From the NCBI RefSeq assembly GCF_042684485.1, contig NZ_JBHULM010000011.1, forward strand, positions 1,364,001 to 1,428,000: a DNA stretch of 64,000 nucleotides, written 5' to 3'. Source of the stretch: Oceanihabitans gracilariae. GTDB taxonomy: Bacteria; Bacteroidota; Bacteroidia; Flavobacteriales; Flavobacteriaceae. A model generated the notes under the pieces. That model searched no databases and was not told where the DNA came from. It worked only from the letters and a program-made list of their open reading frames with translations. The translations under genes were made by a program, and so were the position numbers. Of this stretch, positions 24,941 through 33,360 are shown piece after piece; within the stretch, counting starts at the first letter, position 1, and every line of letters begins with the position of its first letter.

Positions 24941-26476
24941 CTATTTAATAACTAATTTCTTAGTCGAAGCATTTCCGTTTTGTTCTAATTTTAATATATA
25001 TACTCCACTATTTAAAGCAGAAACATTTAATGTATTGTTATTTACGGTTTGGTTGATTACTTGTTTTCCAAGTATATCAAAAACATTTACCTTAATCGTT
25101 TCGTTTGTTTTGCTAGTAATGTTTACTAAACCGTTTGTAACTGGGTTAGGGAATATAGAAAACACATCTGCTGTTGTTTCTACAGTAGAAAGTGTAGAGC
25201 AATCTGCAGCAGTTCTTGTTCCTAATACAGGGCAAGCTCCATAAGTTGCTAGTTCTATATTAGATAATTCCCAGTCTGAGTAACCATCTATACCATCATC
25301 AAGGTATTGTATACCAATATAAAATGCTGTTCCTGTTGCAGCAGAAAGGTCTATTTCAATAGCTCCTTCATCATCTCCTGTTAATGTTTGTGCGTTAGTC
25401 CATGTTGTATTTGAAGGACAACCATCATAATTACTTGTATAGTTTATTGCTAAAGGTGTATCACTATAGTCTTCATAAGCATCAAACTTTAATAGTAATC
25501 CAGAAACGGAAGTTACATCTAGTGGTCCAAAAACTAACCATCCGTTTACGGCAATTTCACAACCGCTTCCACAGTAACCGTTTGCAGAGTATGTTCCGTT
25601 ATTTTCTTCCCAAACAGTACTAGTTTCAGCATTAAATATTTCAAAGTTTTCTGTACCGTTGCTAATATCAAAACAAGTGTTTAAAGAAGGATCACAGTGG
25701 TTAGCAGGTACAATTCCAGAAGCATTAATTGCAGCACAGTCACCACCAACTAATTGAATGTCCCAAGCGTCTCCTTCAGATAAACCAGAAAGTGTAATAG
25801 TACCGTTTTCTGTTACTGCAGGATTATCACCTGCTATAGTACCACCAGAGGTAGTTGTAACATCTGTTATGTTTGCATCTATTCCTGAGTATGGTATGCT
25901 AATGGTAACTCCATCGTTGTTATCTCCAATAGTATTTGTTGTACACGAATAGTTTGCAGTCTCTAGAGTCACGTTACAGTTTACATTAAATCCTGTCCAA
26001 GAAATATCATCAATAATTACTTGTTTGCTCGTGGTATTTCTAATTTCAATAGTTATATCTCCAGTAATGTTTAAGTTGGTTAAAGAAAATATATGTTCAT
26101 TATAATCATCAAAAGACTCTGATGTTCCTTGCAATATGTTATTTATATATAGTTCTACTTGTCTTCCTCCAGATCCTGTAAACCCTTTATAAAGTTTTAC
26201 AGAAAAATCTTGAATTCCTCCAGAAATAGTACTTGAAGTTATTTTACTATTACTAGAAGCGCGTCTTAGCATCAAAGCTGGTAAATCTATACCAGAGCCG
26301 TTATTATCATTATTAGCATCTCTAGATGCTATATAAGACCAAGTAATACCATTGTTTCCCGTAAATGAGTTTGTATTGTAACCAGATGTGGCATTAGAGT
26401 TGGTAAAACCTTCTAGTCCTTGACCAAAGCTTAGTGTAGCAACTAAAAAGGCTGCTATAATGTAAATTTTTTTCAT
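24941..26476 (-). CDS. T9SS-sorted secreted protein with beta-sandwich modules
   Basis: Predicted secreted protein of 511 residues. It has a signal peptide (1-18, MKKIYIIAAFLVATLSFG), a first beta-rich module of about 140 residues with an N-terminal GLEGFTNSNA start, and an Ig-like stretch (170-260). A second sandwich module (270-415) includes FDISNGTENFEIF and resembles jelly-roll carbohydrate-binding folds. A type A sorting domain closes it (IFPNPVTNG ... KKLVIK). No catalytic motif is recognised, so it may be adhesive or carbohydrate-binding. It shares its sorting domain and MKKIY start with both neighbours. Confidence 0.85.
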   Translation of the reverse strand: MKKIYIIAAFLVATLSFGQGLEGFTNSNATSGYNTNSFTGNNGITWSYIASRDANNDNNGSGIDLPALMLRRASSNSKITSSTISGGIQDFSVKLYKGFTGSGGRQVELYINNILQGTSESFDDYNEHIFSLTNLNITGDITIEIRNTTSKQVIIDDISWTGFNVNCNVTLETANYSCTTNTIGDNNDGVTISIPYSGIDANITDVTTTSGGTIAGDNPAVTENGTITLSGLSEGDAWDIQLVGGDCAAINASGIVPANHCDPSLNTCFDISNGTENFEIFNAETSTVWEENNGTYSANGYCGSGCEIAVNGWLVFGPLDVTSVSGLLLKFDAYEDYSDTPLAINYTSNYDGCPSNTTWTNAQTLTGDDEGAIEIDLSAATGTAFYIGIQYLDDGIDGYSDWELSNIELATYGACPVLGTRTAADCSTLSTVETTADVFSIFPNPVTNGLVNITSKTNETIKVNVFDILGKQVINQTVNNNTLNVSALNSGVYILKLEQNGNASTKKLVIK

Positions 26477-26616
26477 GAATATTTGTTTATATAATTTAAG
26501 TTGCGCAAAAATATACTTTTTAAGTAGTTGGCAGTCATTAATAGAGGTGTATTTTCTTACCTTTTTAAATATTAAAATTAAGGAGACAATTAATTAATGA
26601 AATCTTAAAATTAGAT

Positions 26617-26651
26617 ATAAAAAAAGCGCTACTTTTTTAAGTAGCGCTTTA
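26617..26651 (-). terminator. Terminator after the lamin-tail T9SS gene (minus strand)
   Basis: AAAGCGCTACTT and AAGTAGCGCTTT form a perfect 12-bp stem around a short T-rich loop. The A-run on the left gives the minus-strand U-tract. It lies 24 bp past the stop. Confidence 0.92.
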
Positions 26652-26674
26652 GAGTATTAAATAACTAGAACGTT

Positions 26675-28456
26675 TTATTTCACTACTAATTTTTTAGTAG
26701 AAACGTTTCCGTTTTGTTCTAATTTTACAAGATATACACCGCTAGTTAAAGCAGAAACATTTAATGTGTTGTTGCTTACTTCTTGGTTTAAAACTTGTTT
26801 TCCAAGAATATCATAAACAGCAACAGAAATTACTTCATTAGATGTACTAGAAATAGTAACTAAACCATTTGTAACAGGGTTAGGATATACCGCAAAAGTA
26901 GTTTTGTTTAAGCTTGGTGTAGATAAAGTGTTTGGTGTTACGTCAGCCCATGAAGTACCTATACGTAATTCGTCAAAAATCATTCCAGCAGTTTCTCCTG
27001 TAGAGTCTTGTCTTAAAGCAAAAGTATCTATAGAAGTACTAACACTAGAATCTGTAGCTGTTATTAAAGCAGCAGGAGCAGAACCTCCTAAGTCACTACC
27101 AGCAGGATTAATCCAACCGTTTACAACACCAGTTTCAACATTGTAACTCATGACAATAAATACATCTTCACCAACATCAAATTTCTCTGCTGTAAAATCA
27201 GAACCAGAACTTGCATTAGTTATAGCTATATCATAAGTTGTTCCTACAGGATCTGTATCTGGGTGTATCCATAATCTAACATCAAAACTACCAAGAATAA
27301 CAGAATACCCACCATCTGTTAGGTCTGTAATGTTTGAAAGATCTGTTACATTAATAATAAATGAAGAAAAAACATCTCCAGTTGTAACAGGAGTAAAAGT
27401 AATTTCAGAATCTATGCTACCTCCTTCAAGATAAACAGCATTTCCAGTAGAAGCTAATAAGTTAGGATAAGATAAACTTCCAGCAACTACATCAATAGGA
27501 TTACTGCTACCACTATAATTATCCCAGTTTGGTTGATCACCAAGGTCAGCACCTACAGTATAATCAAATCCTTCATAAATTGGTAATGTATTTGATGGTT
27601 CACAAATAGGAGTTGTAATGGTTTCTTCTAAATCACAAAGAGAACCATCTGTAATAGAGATAACCACATCTGTACCTTCAGAAACACCAGTAATTGTAAT
27701 TGTACCAGAAGCATCTGTAGAAGGGTCTCCACTTGTTAAATCAACTGTTCCAGAATCTGCAGTTACAGTATATGTACTAGTTCCTCCACCAGTAAAACTA
27801 AGTGTTGCAGTATACGTATCTGTACCAACAGTAAAGACATCACATATTGCAGAAGTACCAGTAAAACTTAATTCACAAACAGCAGCATCGTTTTCTAGTC
27901 TAAAAGTAGGAGCTTTTGTTTCGTATGCTGTTCCAGCAGCATTTAATTGTAAAGACTCTGTGTCTTGAGCACCATTTAAACTTTCATCATATTGAACAGT
28001 TTCTCCTAAAGCAGCTAATAAATCAACATCATCAGAATCATTAGTTCCATAAACAATAGCATCTACTAAATTAGTAACAGTAGCAGCTGTACCAGTATCA
28101 AAATCTGTATCATCGCCATTGTAAATAGCTACAGCATCTGCTCCGTTTTGTAAAACATTGCTAGCTCCCATGTCAAAATCAGTACCAGAAATAATAGGTG
28201 TATTCCCTAAAATAAAAAAACCATTTGCGTCTAGTGTTTTACCATCTAAATCAAAAGCAGCATAGCTAGTATCGCCACTTCCGTTAAATAAAACAACAAC
28301 TAAGCCATCTAGAGAAGCGCCAGGAGTTCCTTTTAATTCAATAAATTCATCAACGTCAGTACCAACAGTGGCAGCGTCAATTTCATTAATAACCACTTGT
28401 CCAAAAGAAACAGTAGATATTAATAGAGATAATAATAAAAAGTAAATTTTCTTCAT
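26675..28456 (-). CDS. T9SS-sorted protein with an N-terminal lamin-tail domain
   Basis: Secreted protein of 593 residues from the ATG at 28456 (MKKIYFLLLSLLIS). An in-frame start at 28513 would add 19 residues before the signal peptide and is rejected. After the signal (1-20) comes a lamin-tail-like domain (about 20-190: VVINEIDA, DEFIELKGTPGASLDG, GADAVAIYNGDD). An Ig-like stretch rich in Thr and Ser follows (195-290), then a laminin-G/concanavalin-like region (295-510) and a type A sorting domain (AVYPNPVTNG ... KKLVVK). Lamin-tail domains often accompany secreted nucleases, but no nuclease motif is visible here. Confidence 0.87.
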   Translation of the reverse strand: MKKIYFLLLSLLISTVSFGQVVINEIDAATVGTDVDEFIELKGTPGASLDGLVVVLFNGSGDTSYAAFDLDGKTLDANGFFILGNTPIISGTDFDMGASNVLQNGADAVAIYNGDDTDFDTGTAATVTNLVDAIVYGTNDSDDVDLLAALGETVQYDESLNGAQDTESLQLNAAGTAYETKAPTFRLENDAAVCELSFTGTSAICDVFTVGTDTYTATLSFTGGGTSTYTVTADSGTVDLTSGDPSTDASGTITITGVSEGTDVVISITDGSLCDLEETITTPICEPSNTLPIYEGFDYTVGADLGDQPNWDNYSGSSNPIDVVAGSLSYPNLLASTGNAVYLEGGSIDSEITFTPVTTGDVFSSFIINVTDLSNITDLTDGGYSVILGSFDVRLWIHPDTDPVGTTYDIAITNASSGSDFTAEKFDVGEDVFIVMSYNVETGVVNGWINPAGSDLGGSAPAALITATDSSVSTSIDTFALRQDSTGETAGMIFDELRIGTSWADVTPNTLSTPSLNKTTFAVYPNPVTNGLVTISSTSNEVISVAVYDILGKQVLNQEVSNNTLNVSALTSGVYLVKLEQNGNVSTKKLVVK

Positions 28457-28680
28457 AATAATATAGTTTATATATAATATACAAATATAATGAGAAATTT
28501 CACTATTTGCCATAGGAAAAATTATTTATTCACACTAAGATAACATTTGCTATCTACTTAGATATTAGAAATATACTTTATAATGTCTATTTTATAGAGT
28601 ATAAACTTGTTAGAGGAAATCTTATGTTATTATAATGTTATTTGTATCTTTAGTCCTATGCATCTTTGTGATTAATTTTA

Positions 28681-28709
28681 TCTTTACATTATCTTAACTT
28701 TACTTTAAA
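28681..28709 (+). promoter_or_regulatory. 11-bp-spaced heptamer repeats before the response regulator gene
   Basis: Three related heptamers, TCTTTAC (28681-28687), TCTTAAC (28692-28698) and CTTTAAA (28703-28709), are separated by 4 nt each, giving an 11-bp period. OmpR/PhoB-family regulators bind such direct repeats. The array ends 3 bp before the ATG, which would fit autoregulation. The site assignment is inference. Confidence 0.4.
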
Positions 28710-28712
28710 TAA

Positions 28713-29396
28713 ATGAAGAAGAAAGACATTAAAATATTATTGGTTGATGATGAACCAGACATTCTTGAAATTGTAGGATATAATTTAACCTCAGAAGGAT
28801 ATCAAGTAATCACTGCAGAAAATGGTTTACAGGCAGTAAAAAAAGCGAAAAAGGAAAAGCCGCAACTTATTATATTAGATGTAATGATGCCTGAAATGGA
28901 TGGCATTGAGGCGTGTGAGCAAATTAGAAAAATAGAGCATCTAGATAAAACAATAATAACCTTTTTAACGGCTAGAGGTGAAGATTACTCACAAGTGGCA
29001 GGTTTTGATGCTGGAGCAGATGACTACATAACAAAGCCTATAAAGCCAAAAGTTTTAGTGAGTAAAGTAAAAGCTTTATTAAGACGTTTTAAAAATGATG
29101 AGCTTAGCGAAAATATTGTTAAAATAGGTAGCCTAGTTATTAATAGAGACGAATATAAAATAGAACTTAAAGGCAAAGAGATTATTTTACCAAGAAAAGA
29201 ATTTGAGTTGCTGTCTTTATTAGCATCTAAACCAGGAAAAGTTTTTAAACGCGAAGATATTCTGGATAAAGTTTGGGGAAATGAAGTAGTAGTTGGAGGT
29301 AGAACCATAGATGTACATATTAGAAAGCTAAGAGAAAAAATTGGCGATGATTACTTTAAAACCGTTAAAGGGGTTGGTTATAAGTTTGTAGAATAA
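28713..29396 (+). CDS. Response regulator transcription factor, OmpR/PhoB family
   Basis: A 227-residue two-component response regulator. The receiver domain (about 4-118) has the acidic pocket (LLVDDEPD), the phospho-acceptor Asp in LIILDVMMPEMDG and the conserved Lys in ITKPIKPK. The C-terminal winged helix (about 130-226) has GGRTIDVHIRKLREKIG and VKGVGYKF. It shares one base with the start of the histidine kinase gene, so the two are co-translated partners. Similarity to PhoB/PhoP is at family level only, and the stimulus is unknown. Confidence 0.96.
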   Translation: MKKKDIKILLVDDEPDILEIVGYNLTSEGYQVITAENGLQAVKKAKKEKPQLIILDVMMPEMDGIEACEQIRKIEHLDKTIITFLTARGEDYSQVAGFDAGADDYITKPIKPKVLVSKVKALLRRFKNDELSENIVKIGSLVINRDEYKIELKGKEIILPRKEFELLSLLASKPGKVFKREDILDKVWGNEVVVGGRTIDVHIRKLREKIGDDYFKTVKGVGYKFVE

Positions 29397-30439
29397 TGCA
29401 AAGAAAATTAAAAAAAACGTACAAGTTTGCTTTTAAAACAGCTTCGTACATTACTTGTTTTTTAACGCTCTTAATGGGTGTTTTTTTATATAAATTTTAT
29501 ACGCTTGATTGGGTACAAATTATATATATAGCAATTACTTGTTTTATATCTTCGTTTGTTATTATTCAATATCGTGTAGAGCAATTTATATACAAAAGAG
29601 TAAAAAAAGTATATGATGAACTTACGCTTTTAGAGTCTTCTACTTTAAAAAAAGAAAGAATTACTACAGATATGGCAACGCTTACTAAAGAAATAGATAA
29701 GTTTGCTAAAGACCGTAAGCTAGAGATAGAAATGTTAAAAGTGCGCGAAGAATACCGAAAGGAATTTCTTGGCAATGTATCTCACGAGCTTAAAACGCCT
29801 TTGTTTACAGTACAAGGGTATATTCTTACCCTTTTAGATGGTGCTATAAAAGACAAAAATGTACGCGAAAAATATTTAAATAATGCCAACAAAGGTGTAG
29901 ATAGGCTTATTTATATTGTTAGAGATTTAGATATGATTACCAAATTAGAAATTGGTGATTTAAGTTTAAATATTGAGACTTTTGATATTGTTGAATTAAT
30001 TAAAAGTGTTTTTGAGCTTTTTGAAATGAAAGCATCTAAAAAACATATTACCTTAACCTTTGATGTAGATTATAAAGAGCCTATATATGTTATTGCAGAT
30101 AAAGAACGTATACAACAGGTGTTAACAAATCTTATTGTAAACTCTATTAAATACGGAAGACAGCAAGGTACCACAGAAGTGAGTATAGAAAACCTTATAA
30201 AAAATAAAATTATTATTCGTGTAACAGATAATGGTGAAGGTATTGAAGAAAAACACATACCAAGATTATTTGAACGTTTTTACAGAGTAGATAAAAGTGG
30301 CTCTAGAAAAGAAGGAGGTTCTGGGTTGGGCTTAGCAATAGTAAAACATATTATTGAAGCGCATGATGAAAAAATTTATATAGAAAGTGAGTTTGAAGTA
30401 GGAAGTGAGTTTTCTTTTACCTTAGAAAAGTCCGAATAA
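29396..30439 (+). CDS. Sensor histidine kinase (PhoR-like)
   Basis: A 347-residue membrane kinase that phosphorylates the adjacent regulator. It has two N-terminal membrane helices (about 14-34 and 39-58) with almost no periplasmic loop, and a short coiled linker. The HisKA domain carries the phospho-His in NVSHELKTP (near residue 129), and the HATPase_c domain has the N box NLIVNSIKYG, DNGEGI and GGSGLGLAIVKHI. The lack of a sensory loop suggests sensing within the membrane or through a partner. Its end overlaps the convergent glycosyltransferase gene by 18 bp. Confidence 0.95.
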   Translation: MQRKLKKTYKFAFKTASYITCFLTLLMGVFLYKFYTLDWVQIIYIAITCFISSFVIIQYRVEQFIYKRVKKVYDELTLLESSTLKKERITTDMATLTKEIDKFAKDRKLEIEMLKVREEYRKEFLGNVSHELKTPLFTVQGYILTLLDGAIKDKNVREKYLNNANKGVDRLIYIVRDLDMITKLEIGDLSLNIETFDIVELIKSVFELFEMKASKKHITLTFDVDYKEPIYVIADKERIQQVLTNLIVNSIKYGRQQGTTEVSIENLIKNKIIIRVTDNGEGIEEKHIPRLFERFYRVDKSGSRKEGGSGLGLAIVKHIIEAHDEKIYIESEFEVGSEFSFTLEKSE

Positions 30440-31474
30440 CTTCTTGTAGTTTATCTCATAATCAAAATGCGTTAAACCTGTACTTAACGTTGCTGCTTGT
30501 AGTTTTTCAATAGTAAAATCTTCTTGTTTGCAATAAGGCACTATACCTAGACTATCTAATCTTTTTGCTAAATATTCCTGCTCAAATTGCCCAGGAGTTG
30601 GTATAAAAAAAGCTTTCTTTTCTAATTTTGCTAAATCCATTATGGTGGTATAACCAGAACGCGATAAAACCAATGCGCTTTCATTTATGGCTTGCTCTAG
30701 TAAATCGCTCGTCATAAAATTATAAATGGTCCAATTTCCTTCTTGTACTTTTGTTTGTGTTTCTTCCATAACACCTTTAACAAAAACAATTTTTCCTTTA
30801 AACGCTTTTAGCGTTTCAAAAAGTTTGTTTTCTAAAAGGGTTCGTTGTGGCTCTGGTCCAGATAATAAAACCAATAAATCGGTTGTTATTTTTGTTTCTT
30901 TTTTACAAAACCTGCTTAAAGGTCCTAGGTAATGTATAGGTAGTTCTGAAATATCAATATGCCCAAGTTTTCCGCTTAAATTTGGTGTTCCTAAATTATC
31001 AGGAACCCAACAAACATCAAATTGTTTCATTATTTTTTGATGCATTTTAGTGCTTAACCAAGTAGTGCTTCCGCTTAAAACTTGCAGTTGATGGCTTATA
31101 AATACACAAGGTACTTTTTTGCTATGTAAACCCAATCTGTTATCGCTAATAACACCAGTAATATTATGGGTTTCAATAATGGTTTTAAGTGCTTTTTTTT
31201 CGGCTTTAATCGCCTTTAAAACCTTTGGTGTGTCTTTTAATAGCTTCCATTTAAACAGCTTTGCTTTTTTAGCATATTCAATGTTGTAGCTAGGCAGTTC
31301 TATAGCTTCTAGTTTAGGGAATTCCTTTTTTAATAACATTAAAGCAACTCCATCACTAGCGAGCACTACTTCAAAATTATTTTTTAACAAAGCATGAATA
31401 ATTGGTATGCATCGTGTGGCATGACCAAGTCCCCAATTTAGAGGTGCAATTAAGATTCGTTTTTTGGTATTCAT
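30422..31474 (-). CDS. MurG-like glycosyltransferase family protein
   Basis: A 350-residue GT-B glycosyltransferase of the MurG/UGT-like group. It has the N-terminal glycine-rich APLNWGLGHATRCIP, an acceptor-side VISDNRLGLH, and a C-terminal nucleotide-sugar region (LLVLLSGPEPQRT, SRSGYTTIMDLA, and PGQFEQEYLAK with its conserved Gln and Glu). Donor and acceptor are unknown. The start at 31474 (MNTKKRILIAP) is chosen because the longer reading adds 18 residues with no family features. It overlaps the kinase gene by 18 bp tail to tail and is divergent from trmB. Confidence 0.87.
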   Translation of the reverse strand: MNTKKRILIAPLNWGLGHATRCIPIIHALLKNNFEVVLASDGVALMLLKKEFPKLEAIELPSYNIEYAKKAKLFKWKLLKDTPKVLKAIKAEKKALKTIIETHNITGVISDNRLGLHSKKVPCVFISHQLQVLSGSTTWLSTKMHQKIMKQFDVCWVPDNLGTPNLSGKLGHIDISELPIHYLGPLSRFCKKETKITTDLLVLLSGPEPQRTLLENKLFETLKAFKGKIVFVKGVMEETQTKVQEGNWTIYNFMTSDLLEQAINESALVLSRSGYTTIMDLAKLEKKAFFIPTPGQFEQEYLAKRLDSLGIVPYCKQEDFTIEKLQAATLSTGLTHFDYEINYKKLFGLF

Positions 31475-31516
31475 AAAAAACAAAGATAAGCATAAACTAT
31501 GCTCATTATATTTCCT

Positions 31517-31524
31517 TAATTTTG
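31517..31524 (+). promoter_or_regulatory. Candidate -7 promoter box for trmB
   Basis: TAATTTTG is a perfect TAnnTTTG match 19 bp before the GTG start of trmB, in the 68-bp divergent gap. Confidence 0.5.
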
Positions 31525-31542
31525 CCAAAACATTAAATAATT

Positions 31543-32217
31543 GTGGGAAGTAAAAATAAACTTAAACGCTTTAAAGAAAACGAAACTTTTAAAAACGTAT
31601 TTCAGCCAACAAGAGAAGAGCTTGTAGATGCAGAATATAAATTAAAAGGGAATTGGAATGCTACATTTTTTAAAAATAACAATCCTTTAGTTTTAGAACT
31701 AGGTTGTGGTAAAGGCGAGTATAGCGTTGCTTTAGCTAAAAAATATCCAAACAAAAACTTTATTGGTATAGATATTAAAGGAGCGCGTTTTTGGCGAGGA
31801 GCAAAAACAGCCATTGAAGAAAATATACCAAACGTAGCTTTTATACGTACGCAAATAGAGCTAGTAGAACATGTTTTTGCAGAAAATGAAGTAGATGAAA
31901 TCTGGATTACTTTTCCAGATCCGCAAATAAAATATAAACGTACGAAGCATAGAATGACAAATTCTGAGTTTTTAAAACGTTATAAAACCATTTTAAAGCC
32001 AGAAGGAATCATGAATCTTAAAACAGATAGTGAGTTTATGCATGGCTATACTTTAGGTTTATTACATGGTGAAGGTCATGAGGTGTTATATGCAAACCAT
32101 AATGTGTATAAGCAAGAAGGAAGTCCTGAAGAGGTAACAAGTATTCAAACTTTTTACGAAAGTCAGTACCTGAGCCAGGATAAAGCAATTACGTATATTC
32201 GTTTTAAAATCAAATAG
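31543..32217 (+). CDS. trmB: tRNA (guanosine(46)-N7)-methyltransferase
   Basis: SAM-dependent enzyme that forms m7G46 in the tRNA variable loop. The 224-residue protein has the SAM-binding motif LELGCGKGEYSVALA, GIDIKGARFWRGAK, the family signature ITFPDPQIKYKRTKHRM, and a C-terminal TSIQTFYESQYL. Translation starts at GTG (31543), as no in-frame ATG precedes the family region. It heads a tight operon with the LysE-type transporter (2-bp gap) and an alkyltransferase-like gene. Confidence 0.97.
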   Translation: MGSKNKLKRFKENETFKNVFQPTREELVDAEYKLKGNWNATFFKNNNPLVLELGCGKGEYSVALAKKYPNKNFIGIDIKGARFWRGAKTAIEENIPNVAFIRTQIELVEHVFAENEVDEIWITFPDPQIKYKRTKHRMTNSEFLKRYKTILKPEGIMNLKTDSEFMHGYTLGLLHGEGHEVLYANHNVYKQEGSPEEVTSIQTFYESQYLSQDKAITYIRFKIK

Positions 32218-32219
32218 TT

Positions 32220-32849
32220 TTGAGTATAACCATAACCTTTTTTTTAGGAGCTTTAGTTGCGCTAATTGGTGTTATTCCGCCAGGATTGTTAAATATGACA
32301 GCTGCTAAAATTAGTTTAAAAGATGGATACTCCAGAGGTATTACTTTTTCTATAGGTGCTTGCGTTATTATTTTATTTCAAACCTATATTGGTGTGTTAT
32401 TTGCTCGTTATTTAAGCAACCATCAAGACGTAGTAGAGGTTTTACAACGGGTAGCTTTTGTTTTATTTGTGCTTATTACAATTTATTTTTTGGCAATAGC
32501 AAAAACCGAAGACAAGCCTAAAACAGAATTAAAAGTTAAAAGTAAAAAGAGTAGGTTTTTTCAAGGTATGCTACTTTCGGCTTTAAACGTGTTTCCAATT
32601 CCGTATCAAGCATATATGAGTATTACCATTGTGTCTTTTGGTTGGATGAATTTTGAGAAATCAATAGTTTTCTCCTACGTAGCAGGAGCTGTAACCGGAA
32701 GCTTTGTGGTTTTCTATTTTTATATTTTCTTTTTCGATAAAATAAAAAGCAAAACACTTACCTCACAAAAAAGCATGAATTACCTTATTGGTACCATAAC
32801 AGGAATAATTTCTATTATTACTTTGTTTCAAATTATTAAGGAAATATAA
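32220..32849 (+). CDS. LysE family transporter
   Basis: A 209-residue inner-membrane protein with about six hydrophobic segments and the LysE-family start GALVALIGVIPPGLLNMTAAKISL, including the conserved PPG. LysE/RhtB proteins export amino acids such as lysine or threonine, and the substrate here is unknown. The start is TTG at 32220, two bases after the trmB stop, and its end shares one base with the next ATG. This packing indicates translational coupling through the three genes. Confidence 0.88.
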   Translation: MSITITFFLGALVALIGVIPPGLLNMTAAKISLKDGYSRGITFSIGACVIILFQTYIGVLFARYLSNHQDVVEVLQRVAFVLFVLITIYFLAIAKTEDKPKTELKVKSKKSRFFQGMLLSALNVFPIPYQAYMSITIVSFGWMNFEKSIVFSYVAGAVTGSFVVFYFYIFFFDKIKSKTLTSQKSMNYLIGTITGIISIITLFQIIKEI

Positions 32850-33178
32850 TGCAACAAGAAACTCTAAATTTTTTCGATAAAGTGTATGCTGTTGCAAAGT
32901 TAATACCTCATGGTCGTGTAACAAGTTATGGTGCTATTGCAAAATATTTAGGAGCAGCAAAAAGCGCAAGAATGGTTGGTTATGCTATGAATGGATCTTC
33001 AGGTAAAGACGTGCCTGCGCATCGAGTAGTAAACAGAAAAGGTTTGCTTACAGGTAAACACCATTTTGATGGCACCAACCTCATGCAACAACTTTTAGAA
33101 AGTGAAGGTGTTGAGGTGGTAGAAAACCAAATTCAAAACTTTGAAGCCCTGTTTTGGGATCCTGCTATGGAGTTGTAA
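32849..33178 (+). CDS. Alkyltransferase-like protein (MGMT family lacking the active Cys)
   Basis: A 109-residue protein made of the DNA-binding domain of O6-alkylguanine alkyltransferases (VTSYGAIAKYLG, SARMVGYAMNGS). The alkyl-acceptor motif PCHR is replaced by PAHRVV, so it cannot repair by alkyl transfer. Alkyltransferase-like proteins bind O6-alkylguanine and hand the lesion to nucleotide excision repair. The family assignment is clear, and the repair role is by analogy. It is the third gene of the trmB operon. Confidence 0.93.
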   Translation: MQQETLNFFDKVYAVAKLIPHGRVTSYGAIAKYLGAAKSARMVGYAMNGSSGKDVPAHRVVNRKGLLTGKHHFDGTNLMQQLLESEGVEVVENQIQNFEALFWDPAMEL

Positions 33179-33276
33179 CATATAGTTTTTCTGAAGTAAT
33201 TTTAACTACAGATTTTTACCCATAAATACTATAAAAAACTTCCTGCTACTAACTTCCGTCTTAATGCATTATTAAT

Positions 33277-33284
33277 TATATTTG
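33277..33284 (+). promoter_or_regulatory. Candidate -7 promoter box for apbC
   Basis: TATATTTG is a perfect TAnnTTTG match 77 bp before the apbC ATG. The predicted leader contains a 7-bp inverted repeat (TCTGAAA at 33310-33316 and TTTCAGA at 33330-33336). Confidence 0.45.
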
Positions 33285-33360
33285 CTGTTTAGAATTAATC
33301 TTAATAGAATCTGAAAGTTTAGCCTGTATTTTCAGACTATATTTTCAATAGATATAAAAC

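Noticed and set aside
24493..28456. CRISPR or transposon explanation for the repeated segments in the T9SS genes
   Set aside because: The similarity is in protein-coding sorting domains and signal starts, with no spacer pattern, inverted ends or transposase.
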